Below, in pieces: positions 23,656 through 31,717 of a DNA stretch of 64,000 nt. The translations under genes were made by a program, and so were the position numbers. How positions within the stretch are numbered: the first letter of the stretch is position 1; the number at the start of each line of letters is the position of its first letter. Origin of the DNA: Mycobacterium sp. KBS0706 (lineage in GTDB: Bacteria > Pseudomonadota > Alphaproteobacteria > DSM-16000 > Inquilinaceae); contig NZ_VCCH02000045.1 in NCBI RefSeq assembly GCF_005938675.2, forward strand, positions 1 to 64,000. Direction: 5' to 3'. The notes beneath the pieces were generated by a model. The model ran no database searches. It saw only the letters and a list, made by a program, of their open reading frames with translations, and was not told the origin of the DNA.

Positions 23656-24411
23656 ATGGTGGGACCCAGGAAGGCCATATCCTCCGCCGCAGCCGCGCGG
23701 CCGGAAGGGCAGCTGCATGTGCTGCTCGTCGAGGACGATCTCGAGATCTCCCGCATGCTGCAGGGCGTGCTGTCCGAGAGCGGCTTCGCCGTCTCGGCCG
23801 CCATCGGCGCGGCCGAGATGGATGCGGTGCTGCGCCTGGCCAAGGTCGACCTGGTCGTGCTCGACCTGATGCTGCCGGGGGAGGACGGGCTCAGCATCTG
23901 CCGCCGGCTGCGGGTCGCGTCGGCGGTGCCGATCATCATGGTGACGGCCCGCGGCGACGCGGTCGACCGGATCATCGGGCTGGAGATCGGGGCCGACGAC
24001 TACCTGCCCAAGCCGTTCGACTCCCGCGAGCTGGTGGCGCGCATCCGGGCGCTGCTGCGCCGCGCCCAGGGCGGCAATGGCGACGGCCGGCTGCGGCCGC
24101 TGCGCTTCGCCGGCTGGCGGATCGATCCCACCTCGCGACAGCTGCACGACGCCGACGGGGTCCAGGTCGCCATGACCAGCGTCGAGTTCGACCTGCTGGC
24201 GGCGCTGTGCCGGCACCATGGCCAGGTGCTGTCGCGCGATCAGCTGATCGAGCTGACCCATAGCGGCCTGGCCAGCCCGGTGCAGCGCAGCATCGACGTC
24301 CATGTCAGCCGGATCCGACAGAAGATCGAGCCCGACCCCGACAACCCCCGCTACATCAAGACCGTGCGCCTCGGCGGCTACATGTTCACCGAGCGGGTCG
24401 AGCCGGCGTGA
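23656..24411 (+). CDS. OmpR-family response regulator
   Basis: 251 residues from ATG 23656 (MVGPRKAISS); an ATG 13 codons upstream at 23617 is the alternative. The receiver domain begins HVLLVEDDLEISRML with acidic pair ED-D, phospho-acceptor Asp70 (VVLDLMLPGEDG), Thr in IIMVTARG and Lys in YLPKPFDSRELVARIRALLRR. The C-terminal winged helix has LTSVEFDLLAAL-like sequence (MTSVEFDLLAALCRHHGQVLSRDQLIEL) and RSIDVHVSRIRQKIEPDP with the wing IKTVRLGGYMF. It pairs with the histidine kinase starting at the overlapping TGATG. Targets are unknown; MipA, two genes downstream, is a candidate. Confidence 0.95.
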   Translation: MVGPRKAISSAAAARPEGQLHVLLVEDDLEISRMLQGVLSESGFAVSAAIGAAEMDAVLRLAKVDLVVLDLMLPGEDGLSICRRLRVASAVPIIMVTARGDAVDRIIGLEIGADDYLPKPFDSRELVARIRALLRRAQGGNGDGRLRPLRFAGWRIDPTSRQLHDADGVQVAMTSVEFDLLAALCRHHGQVLSRDQLIELTHSGLASPVQRSIDVHVSRIRQKIEPDPDNPRYIKTVRLGGYMFTERVEPA

Positions 24412-25763
24412 TGCGTCTCCTCTCCCGCTTGGTTCCGCGCAGCGTCGTCAGCCAGATCACCGGGCTCGTTGCGGTCTCCGTGCTGCTCGGCATCGGCTTG
24501 ACCGGCTCCGTCCTGTTCCTGTTCTTCCGGGAACCCGACGCGCGGGACGGGGTCGTTCTGTCGGCAGCGGGAATCGCCAAGGTCACCCAGATCTTCCAGA
24601 GCGCCGGCTCCCCGGAGGAGGCAGACAGCATCCTCGACATCGCCCGGCGAGCCGGCGCCGGTGTCGTCCGGGCGCCGGCAGGGTTCATGGGGCCGCCCGA
24701 CGGCGAGCGGACGTCGGTCCTGTCCGGCCTGATCGCCTATCAGCTGAGCACCCTCTGGGGCATCGATGCCCGCGCCGCCAAACTTCCCGACGGTGCCGGC
24801 GACGGCGTCGTCGTGCGGGCCGACGACCACACCATCCTGCTGTTTCCGACGCCGAACTGGGCGGGCCTGTGGCCGTTCATCCTCAAGCCCACGGTCCTGA
24901 TCATCGTCACCATGCTTGTCTTCGTGCTGATCCTGTCGATCTACGCCGTGCGCTGGATCATCGCGCCGCTGTCGGCGCTGGGCGCGGCCGCCGAATCCTT
25001 CGGGCGCTCGCCCGACGACGACCGCCTGGTCCACCGCCGGGGGCCGCGCGAGATCGGCCAGGTTGCCGCCGCCCTCAACGACATGCGCACCCGCATCCGC
25101 GCCCTGATCGACGACCGCACCCGCATGCTGGCCGCGATCAGCCATGACCTGCGGACGCCGCTGACCCGCCTGCGGCTGCGCGCCGAACGGATCGGCGACC
25201 CGGAGCTGCGGGACGGCATCCTGCATGAGGTCGTGCGGATCAGCGGCATGCTCGACGAGACGCTGGAGTATCTGCGGCCCGGCACCCGAGAGGAGCCGAT
25301 GTCGCCGGTCGACCTGCCGAGCCTGCTGCAGACGATCTGCACCGAATTCGGCGATGTCGGCCACGACGTCGCCTATGCCGGGCCGCAGCGGCTGGCCTGG
25401 GTCTGCCGGCCCAACGCGCTGGCCCGCGCGGTCACCAACATCGTCGACAACGCCGTCCAGCACGGATCGGCGGTGCGGGTCGGCCTGCGGGCCGGTGGCG
25501 GGGGATTGGCGGAGATCGAGGTGGCCGACGACGGGCCCGGCATTCCCGCGCCGCTGCGCGAGAAGGTGTTCGACCCGTTCTTCAAGGGCGACGACACGCG
25601 GTCCGCGGCTTCGGGCCGGGGCTTCGGGCTGGGCCTGTCGATCGCGCGCGACGTCGTCCGCGGCCATGGCGGCGGCATCGAGCTGCGCGACCGCCTGCCG
25701 CGCGGCCTGGTCGTCCGGATGTCGCTGCCCCGCAATCCTTCCGGTCTTCGGCCGGCGATCTGA
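24411..25763 (+). CDS. Sensor histidine kinase
   Basis: 450 residues, an inner-membrane protein. TM1 is at about 15-38 (ITGLVAVSVLLGIGLTGSVLFLF), a periplasmic sensor spans about 40-160, TM2 is at about 165-187 (PTVLIIVTMLVFVLILSIY), and then a HAMP domain (VRWIIAPLSALGAAAESFGRS). The phospho-acceptor is His245 in AAISHDLRTPLTRLRLR. ATPase boxes: N box NIVDNAVQHG, G1 DDGPGIP, F box FDPFFKGDDTRS, G2 GRGFGLGLSIARDVVRGHGG. The ATG overlaps the response regulator stop, giving translational coupling. It is EnvZ/CpxA-like in layout; the stimulus is unknown. Confidence 0.95.
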   Translation: MRLLSRLVPRSVVSQITGLVAVSVLLGIGLTGSVLFLFFREPDARDGVVLSAAGIAKVTQIFQSAGSPEEADSILDIARRAGAGVVRAPAGFMGPPDGERTSVLSGLIAYQLSTLWGIDARAAKLPDGAGDGVVVRADDHTILLFPTPNWAGLWPFILKPTVLIIVTMLVFVLILSIYAVRWIIAPLSALGAAAESFGRSPDDDRLVHRRGPREIGQVAAALNDMRTRIRALIDDRTRMLAAISHDLRTPLTRLRLRAERIGDPELRDGILHEVVRISGMLDETLEYLRPGTREEPMSPVDLPSLLQTICTEFGDVGHDVAYAGPQRLAWVCRPNALARAVTNIVDNAVQHGSAVRVGLRAGGGGLAEIEVADDGPGIPAPLREKVFDPFFKGDDTRSAASGRGFGLGLSIARDVVRGHGGGIELRDRLPRGLVVRMSLPRNPSGLRPAI

Positions 25764-25791
25764 TTCGAACCACCAGAAATGGAGCTGCCTC

Positions 25792-26082
25792 ATGATCCGC
25801 CACACCGTCGTCTTCAGCCTCAAGCACCCGGAAGGCTCGAGCGAAGAGACGAGATTCCTGGACTCCGCCCTGGTTCTCGCCGGCTTGCCCACGGTGAGGA
25901 ATTTCGAGCGGCTGAAGCAGGTCAGCGCCAAGAACCGGTTCAGCCATGGCTTCTCGATGGAGTTCGAGGATCAGGCTGCCTATGACGCCTACAACCTCCA
26001 CCCGCTGCACGTCGAATTCCTCCGCGACCGCTGGCAGCCGGAGGTCTCGGACTTCATGGAGATCGACTACGTCAGGATCTGA
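25792..26082 (+). CDS. Dabb-family (stress-responsive A/B barrel) protein
   Basis: 96 residues, one Dabb/ferredoxin-like barrel: MIRHTVVFSLKHPEGS at the start, FERLKQVSAKNRFSHGFSMEFEDQAAYDAYNLHPLHVEFLRD in the middle and VSDFMEIDYVRI at the end. The HPLHVEF motif is typical. Such proteins form dimeric small barrels; some are polyketide cyclases or stress proteins, most are uncharacterised. It lies 28 bases after the histidine kinase with a GGAG site, so it may be the third gene of that operon. Confidence 0.88.
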   Translation: MIRHTVVFSLKHPEGSSEETRFLDSALVLAGLPTVRNFERLKQVSAKNRFSHGFSMEFEDQAAYDAYNLHPLHVEFLRDRWQPEVSDFMEIDYVRI

Positions 26083-26198
26083 CGGCAGCTCGGCGACCTC
26101 GCCGATCCGCGGCCGGGATCCCGGCAACATCTCTTAACATAACTTAAAACCCGTCCATCCGGTCGGCTTCTATCCTCGCGGCTCAATCGAGTCACGGG

Positions 26199-27080
26199 AT
26201 GAACCGAATGCAAGCGTCACTGTCGACTGCCGCCTATTCTTCGCGACCCGATATCCGCTGGGCCAGGACTTGGGCGCCGCTCGCCTTGGCCGGCGCCTGC
26301 CTGGTCCTCGCCGTGCCCGGCATGCGTGCGGAGGCTCAGGACGCGCTTATCCTGCCGCAGGAGGACGCTCCGGTTCCGGAGGCGGCCAGCCCCCGTGGGG
26401 ACTGGACCTTCGTGCTCGGCGGCGGCGTCCGGGTCGCGCCCAGCTACGAGGGGTCCGACAAGTTCTCGGTGTCGCCGCTGCCCTTCGTCGCGATCGACTG
26501 GCGGGACCGGGTCTTCCTCGACATGGCGCGCGGTATCGGCGTCAACGTCGTGCGCACCGACGCGCTCCGGCTCGGCGTCTCCGTGGGTCTCGCGCCCGGC
26601 CGGAACGAGGATGACGAGGACCATTTGAAGGGGCTGGGCGATATCGACATGGCCGCGCGCGGCCATGTCTTCGGCTCCTATTCCTTCGGCATGTGGCAGA
26701 TCGGCCTCGACGTCGCCAAGGATTTCGGCGGCAGCGAAGGGCTGCAGGTCCGGCCCGAGATGTCGGTGAAGGTGCCGCTGTCCGAGACCTGGACCCTGTC
26801 CTCCGGCGTCTCCGCCACCTGGGCCAATGACGACTACATGCAGAGCTTCTTCGGCATCTCGCCGTCGCAGTCGCGGAAATCGGGGCTGGAGCGCTACGAC
26901 GCCGGCGCCGGGTTCAAGAGCGTCGACTTCAAGGTTGGCCTCAACTGGGCGATCTCCGAGAGCTGGTTCGCCACCGCGAATGTCGGCGTGGGCGTCCTGC
27001 TCGGCGACGCGGCGGACAGCCCGATCACGGAAAGCCGGGTGCAGCCTTCGGTCGGGCTGGCGGTCGGCTACCGGTTCTGA
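26199..27080 (+). CDS. MipA/OmpV-family outer membrane protein
   Basis: 293 residues with a long signal region (Ala-rich TM at about 27-45, cleavage near AEAQ). The mature barrel shows the MipA pattern: WTFVLGGGVRVAPSYEGSDKFSVSPLPFVAIDWRD, then alternating strands, NDDYMQSFFGISPSQSRKSGLERYDAGAGFKSVDFKVGLNW, and the terminal strand GLAVGYRF ending in Phe as outer membrane proteins do. In E. coli MipA scaffolds murein enzymes; other members respond to antibiotics or cations. It is downstream of a two-component system, a plausible regulator, but with its own upstream region of 115 bases. Confidence 0.93.
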   Translation: MNRMQASLSTAAYSSRPDIRWARTWAPLALAGACLVLAVPGMRAEAQDALILPQEDAPVPEAASPRGDWTFVLGGGVRVAPSYEGSDKFSVSPLPFVAIDWRDRVFLDMARGIGVNVVRTDALRLGVSVGLAPGRNEDDEDHLKGLGDIDMAARGHVFGSYSFGMWQIGLDVAKDFGGSEGLQVRPEMSVKVPLSETWTLSSGVSATWANDDYMQSFFGISPSQSRKSGLERYDAGAGFKSVDFKVGLNWAISESWFATANVGVGVLLGDAADSPITESRVQPSVGLAVGYRF

Positions 27081-27089
27081 GGCGGGGTC

Positions 27090-27263
27090 ATGCTCGTGCT
27101 CGGCCTGATCGAAGCCCTGGAGGACAGCATCATGACCTTCGCCATGATCTGGCTCGGCGGCATCCTGCTCTGCGCCGCACCATATATCTGGGCCCTGTGC
27201 CGCGCCGCCCGGGACACGGCGCGGCCGCCGGCGCCGCGCCGACCGCTGCGACGCGACAAATGA
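27090..27263 (+). CDS. Small single-span membrane protein
   Basis: 57 residues (M L V L G L I E A L E D S...), with one clear transmembrane helix (MTFAMIWLGGILLCAAPYIW, about 15-34) and a basic, proline-rich cytoplasmic tail ending RRPLRRDK. ATG 27090 follows GAGGCGGGG 10 bases after the MipA stop, and a perfect terminator hairpin begins 2 bases after its stop. That supports a real small gene in the mipA transcript. Family and function unknown. Confidence 0.6.
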   Translation: MLVLGLIEALEDSIMTFAMIWLGGILLCAAPYIWALCRAARDTARPPAPRRPLRRDK

Positions 27264-27265
27264 AA

Positions 27266-27291
27266 GAGGCGGCGGGGGAACCCGCCGCCTC
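27266..27291. terminator. Bidirectional hairpin terminator between mipA transcript and RTX gene
   Basis: GAGGCGGCGGG and CCCGCCGCCTC form a perfect 11-bp GC stem with a GGAA loop. It lies between convergent genes, so it can end transcription from both sides. Only a short T-rich stretch follows on the plus strand. Confidence 0.8.
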
Positions 27292-27315
27292 CGTCATTCT
27301 CCGGTGAACGGGTGG

Positions 27316-30300
27316 TCAGAGCACGAAGTCGCTCGCCACCAGGACGCCGTTCAACCCCTTCAGCACGATGTGGAAGTCGGACACGCCGTCACCATTGAGA
27401 TCGCCGGCAATGGTGATGACGCCCGAGCTGGTGTTGGCGGCGCGCAGCTCGCCGGCATGGTGCGTGAACAGCCCCGAGCCGATATAGGTGAACGCTTGGT
27501 TGCCCGCCGCGCCGGTGTTGGCGTCGATCCCCGACAGGTCGATCTTGTCGCCCTGCGCCCGGCTGAAGTCGGTGCCCACATCGGCGTTGGCGCCGAGGCC
27601 GCTGTCGCCGGCCGCCGAAAAGACGAACCGGTCGGCCCCGGTGCCGCCGGACAGCGTATCCCGTCCCGCGCCACCATTGATCACGTCATTGCCCTCATAG
27701 CCGTTGAGGACGTTGTTGGCGACGTTGCCGGTCAGCGTGTCGCCGCCCTTGCCGCCGTTGACGGCCTCGATGCCGACAAGGGTATCACCCTGCGCCTCGC
27801 CGCCGCTGCCGATTCCGGTCGCGAGATTGACCGTCACCGCGTCGGTGCTGCCGTAATAGCTGACCGTGTCGGCGCCGGCCCCGCCATCGAGGTGGTCGGC
27901 CCCCGCGCCGCCGCGGAGGAAGTCGGCGCCGCCGCGGCCGTAGAGGGTGTCGTCGCCGTCGCCGCCATCGAGATTGTCGTGCCCGGCCAGGCCGATATTC
28001 GGCGAGGTCGGCGGCGGCGGCGTCACCGAGACGTTCAGCTCATAGGTAGCGCCGCTGGGGACGATCTTTTCGGTATCTCCCGTGTCGTTGTTGTACTGCC
28101 CGACCACGATGTAGTAGTCGCCGGTCTCGGTGACCTTGAAGCTGAACAGCGAGTCCGTCCGGCGGGCGGAGCCGGGATCGTTGCCGCCGTCGTCGTTGAA
28201 GGCGACCACGGTGCCGTCGGCCCGTTCCAGCCACAGGAAGCTGTCGCTCAGCCCGTCCGAGGTGTGGTCGATATCGGCGGTGATGACCGTTCCCGCATTC
28301 ACGGTCAGCTTGTAGTAGCCGCCCTGGCCGTTGCCGGTGGCGTTGACCGTCGAATGCGCCAGGGTGGTCGCGTTGCCGATGTCGGCATCGGCGGCCAGCG
28401 AGAAGTTATTGGTGATGGCATGGGCGGTGGCGACGGAGTTGTTGGTCGCGCTCGGCGCCAGCGTCGTGTAGCCGGTGCCCATGCCGACGCCGGTGACCGG
28501 GAACGGGGTGAAGTCGCCGTCGATCGTATCGTTGCCGGCATTTCCCTTCAGCACGTCGTCGCCGCCCTGTCCGACCAGCTTGTTGGCGAGGGCATCGCCG
28601 GTGAGCTGGTCCTTGTGGGCGGAGCCGGCCAGGCCCTCGATCGAGATGTACGTCTCCGGATGCGAGCCCGGCACGAGGAGGGAGACGTTGACCCCGGTGG
28701 CGCTGCCGTAATAGGCCGCCATGTCGAGGCCGGCGCCGCCGTTCAGCGTGTCCAGCCCGCCGCCGCCGGCGAGGACGTCGTCGCCCGCGGCGCCCGACAG
28801 GACGTTGACGCCGGCATTGCCGATCAGCGTGTCGGCGAACTTCGAGCCGATCACGTTCTCGATGTTCGTCAGCTTGTCGAACTGATGCGTCGTCGTGGTG
28901 TCGCCTTCGCCGTCGCCGCCGCTGGCGGTGCCGGTCGCGAGGTTGACGGTCACGCCCTCGGTCGCGGGCGTCCGCGGCGGGCCGAACATCGGCTGCCGCT
29001 CGTCCAGCGTGTAGTCGGCCGTGTCGATGCCGGCGCCGCCGTCGAGGAAGTCCGCCCCGGCGCCGCCGATGAGGAGGTCGTTGCCGGCGTCGCCGCTCAG
29101 CACGTCGCCGTCGCGGGCACCCTCGAGCTTGTCGTCGCCATTGCCGCCGTTGAGGACGTCGCCGCCGCCGAGGCCGAGGAAGTAGTTGTTCGAGTCGTTG
29201 CCGACGAAGCGGTCGATGCGGTCGTCCGACCCGATCAGGTTCTCGACGCTGAAGAAGGTGTCGCCGGACGCCGTGCCGCCGGCGGCGACATTGGTCACCA
29301 GGTTGACCAGCAGCTGGAACGGGCTCTCCAGGCTGAAATCGACCGTGTCGTTGCCGGCGCCGCCGATGAAGACGTCGACGCCCGCCATCCCGCGCATGAT
29401 GTCGTCGCCGGCGCCGCCGTCGAGCACGTCGTCGCCCTTGCCGGCATTGATCGTGTCGTTGCCGTCCTCACCGTACAGCAGGTCGTCGCCGTCCTTGCTG
29501 TCGGGGCCGGTGATGATCGGCAGGGTGTTGTTGCGGTCGCGGCTGTCATTGGTGTCGGCGCCGCCGACGATGATGTCGTCGCCGGAGCCGCCATGGATCT
29601 CGTCGGCGCCATTGCCGCCATCGATCCGGTCGTCGCCGCCGCCGCCCAGCAGCTCGTTGTCGCCGTCATTACCGATGATGATGTCGAGATACGCGCTGCC
29701 GACGCCCTTCTCGATATAGTACTCGGTCGCGTCGGCATTGTGGCCGTCGAAGATGGCGACGTTGTTGGTGTGGCCGTTGACGCTGGAGAAGCGGCCCTCG
29801 CGCAGGTCCAGGATGGTGCTGTCGGTCGAGCCGGAGAAGTCGACCGTGTCGTGGCCGCCGGTGTCGTGGATCACGAAGCCGATGTCATGGGTCGACCCGT
29901 CCGCCGTCAGCGTGTAGCCCAGCCGCGTGCTGCCGAAGCCGTAGACGTCGTCGCCGGTGTTGAGCTGGATGTCCTGGTAGCTGCGGACGCCGTTCGTCAC
30001 CGTCGAGAAATAGTGCCGGATGACGGCCTCGATATCGGCAATGCCCGGCGTGGTGTTGGTCCAGGCCGTGCTGCCGCCGATGTCGATATTGTCGAAATAC
30101 GACATCACCGAATATTGCTGGTTGTCGTAGACCCACTTCGCATCGTTGTAATAGGTGATCTGCGGTCCGCCGGGGCCGCCGTAATTGTAGAAGCCCGGAT
30201 GGTTCAGGCCCCATTCATGGCCGAACTCATGGATGAAGGTGTTGAAGATATAGCCGCCCGGAGAGGTCGCGTCCGGCTCGGTGTCGTGGAAGCGCTGCCC

Positions 30301-30738
30301 GACGCTGACATAGCGGCCGGCGGAATAGGCGCTGCCGTCATCCTGCTCGCCGACCTCCGGGCTGACCACTTCGAGATAGTCGGTCGCCGCGTTGAAGGGC
30401 CGGTCGGTGACGATCGTGAATTGCAGCGGCGTCACCGCCGACCACATCTGCAGCGCCCCGGTGGCGGCCTCCAGATAGGCCGGATGGTCGCTCAGCTCGG
30501 ACAGGTTCACCACGATCGGCGATTGCGCCATCGCCGGCGTCAGCGGGCGGTTCAGCGCGCCGAGGTAAGTGAGAAACGTCTCGTAATTGGTGTCCTTGTT
30601 AAACGGATTGTCCGGGGTCTGGTCGATGTTCTGCCAGTTCTGCAGATCCTCCGGGCTGATCGTCAGCGAGCCGGCGCTCGCCTGGACTGTCGGGGTGGAA
30701 TGTTCTCGGCTGTAGCCCATCTGGCAAAGGACGCACAT
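27316..30738 (-). CDS. RTX metalloprotease, serralysin-like, with internal PPC domain
   Basis: 1140 residues from ATG 30738, preceded by AAGGGGAA. The N-terminal zinc protease of clan MA has His170-Glu171-x2-His174-x5-His180 (FIHEFGHEWGLNHPG) and the Met-turn Met212 (YSVMSYF), as in M10 serralysins. Then come many GGxGxDxUx calcium-binding RTX nonapeptides (GGDGDDTLYGRGGADFLRGG and similar) in several blocks. Between blocks, at about 766-906, is a beta-sandwich resembling a bacterial pre-peptidase C-terminal domain (GYYKLTVNAGTVITADIDH, LWLERADGTVVAFNDDGG). There is no N-terminal signal; C-terminal type I secretion is expected, but no ABC/MFP secretion genes are in the window. Extracellular calcium-dependent proteolysis is the likely role. 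Confidence 0.93.
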   Translation of the reverse strand: MCVLCQMGYSREHSTPTVQASAGSLTISPEDLQNWQNIDQTPDNPFNKDTNYETFLTYLGALNRPLTPAMAQSPIVVNLSELSDHPAYLEAATGALQMWSAVTPLQFTIVTDRPFNAATDYLEVVSPEVGEQDDGSAYSAGRYVSVGQRFHDTEPDATSPGGYIFNTFIHEFGHEWGLNHPGFYNYGGPGGPQITYYNDAKWVYDNQQYSVMSYFDNIDIGGSTAWTNTTPGIADIEAVIRHYFSTVTNGVRSYQDIQLNTGDDVYGFGSTRLGYTLTADGSTHDIGFVIHDTGGHDTVDFSGSTDSTILDLREGRFSSVNGHTNNVAIFDGHNADATEYYIEKGVGSAYLDIIIGNDGDNELLGGGGDDRIDGGNGADEIHGGSGDDIIVGGADTNDSRDRNNTLPIITGPDSKDGDDLLYGEDGNDTINAGKGDDVLDGGAGDDIMRGMAGVDVFIGGAGNDTVDFSLESPFQLLVNLVTNVAAGGTASGDTFFSVENLIGSDDRIDRFVGNDSNNYFLGLGGGDVLNGGNGDDKLEGARDGDVLSGDAGNDLLIGGAGADFLDGGAGIDTADYTLDERQPMFGPPRTPATEGVTVNLATGTASGGDGEGDTTTTHQFDKLTNIENVIGSKFADTLIGNAGVNVLSGAAGDDVLAGGGGLDTLNGGAGLDMAAYYGSATGVNVSLLVPGSHPETYISIEGLAGSAHKDQLTGDALANKLVGQGGDDVLKGNAGNDTIDGDFTPFPVTGVGMGTGYTTLAPSATNNSVATAHAITNNFSLAADADIGNATTLAHSTVNATGNGQGGYYKLTVNAGTVITADIDHTSDGLSDSFLWLERADGTVVAFNDDGGNDPGSARRTDSLFSFKVTETGDYYIVVGQYNNDTGDTEKIVPSGATYELNVSVTPPPPTSPNIGLAGHDNLDGGDGDDTLYGRGGADFLRGGAGADHLDGGAGADTVSYYGSTDAVTVNLATGIGSGGEAQGDTLVGIEAVNGGKGGDTLTGNVANNVLNGYEGNDVINGGAGRDTLSGGTGADRFVFSAAGDSGLGANADVGTDFSRAQGDKIDLSGIDANTGAAGNQAFTYIGSGLFTHHAGELRAANTSSGVITIAGDLNGDGVSDFHIVLKGLNGVLVASDFVL

Positions 30739-31717
30739 GTGTTTCCCCTTTGATGTCGGCCCTGGCATGGGTCCGTGTCGGGTCGGCGCATTCGGCGGCG
30801 AATAGAATCCCGTTCACGGAAGCCGCGTCAGCTTCGGCCGTGGTGTCAGCGTCTCTCGATTAAGGTCTCGTCAGCTGGCGCCGGACAGTGTCCGCCGCTC
30901 GCACTCAGCGCGTCCGCGTCGCGCCCCGGGCACCGATGCACTGACATCGCCCCGGACGCGGCGCCTGCGCCGGTGGGGACGATGCATGGCCCGCCGGGAT
31001 CGATGCAGGCGTCAAGGAACGACGCCGCGGCAGTCCCGACGTGGATGCGATGCTCATGGTTATCGTTGTCCCCCTGTTTGCGGTTCGCAGTTTGTCGACA
31101 TGCCGGGATGAGAAACGTCACGCGTCGCCCGTCCAACCGCTGCGGCCATTTCTTGACGGACGCCAATGACAACGGCGCCACGTCCTGGCTCTTCCACCTC
31201 TCAAACGAGAGGTGAAGCGCGATTCAGCATCTCGACTGTCTGCGCACCTGTGGCATCATCCTTCGGCAATGTAGCGGCCACCGCAATCAAAAAATCTCTC
31301 ATATCCGGTTACATCGCGAGGCTTTGTTGGTGTACATACACCCGCCTCCGCGGGCGGCAGACAGATATTTCCAGAATGCCCATCTGTTTATGCAATAGAT
31401 TATCCGAAATTATCCTCAAAACCGTTCAATCCACTGCCTGGCCGATCAAGGCGATTGCAGGCACCGCATTGCAACTTTCTTTTCTTCTGCAACCCCACGA
31501 TCGGGCGGGTGGATGATTTCACGACAGTCGGGCGGGCCACGAACGCTAGTGCCGCCGCGGATTGCTCGGGTGTCGGGACCTGGCGGCACAACACCTGGGG
31601 TTCGCCTTGCTGTCCGCGGCAACATCTTGTAGGGTCGCCGACCCTGCGTCGCCGCCCGAACCTCGACGGTCCCGGTGCCGAGCCGAGAATCCGTCCACCA
31701 CAGCCGTGAGCCACCCC
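30739..31717. other. Long intergenic region between RTX protease and nrdB
   Basis: Almost 1 kb. Frames of 110-146 codons on both strands (30775-31215 plus, 30846-31181 minus) show no family, signal or sensible ribosome site, and I regard them as chance. A palindrome GGTGTACATACACC lies at 31329-31342, an AT-richer stretch at about 31290-31420 may hold promoters, and NrdR-like boxes lie at 31586-31632. No tRNA was found. Confidence 0.55.
31586..31632 (+). promoter_or_regulatory. Tandem NrdR-like boxes upstream of nrdB
   Basis: GCACAACACCTGGGGT (31586-31601) and CGGCAACATCTTGTAG (31617-31632) each resemble the NrdR consensus (ACACAATATATTGTGT-like; about 11/16 and 9/16 matches). Their starts are exactly 31 bases apart, the three-helical-turn spacing usual for NrdR pairs. 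This is a pattern match from memory, not a scored search. Confidence 0.5.

Noticed and set aside
27600..29700. Regularly repeated short units suggesting a CRISPR-like or tandem array
   Set aside because: The repeats are codon-phased RTX nonapeptides with variable DNA sequence; there are no constant repeats with unique spacers.
27304..30753. An open frame of about 1150 codons on the plus strand opposite the RTX protease
   Set aside because: It is the mirror of the repetitive GGxGxD codons. The product is a monotonous Val/Ala/Asp/Arg string without domains, while the minus-strand frame has a zinc site and RTX repeats.
30775..31215. 146-codon plus-strand frame upstream of nrdB
   Set aside because: Arg/Pro-rich product with no family, no ribosome site and a competing minus-strand frame (30846-31181) of equal quality.
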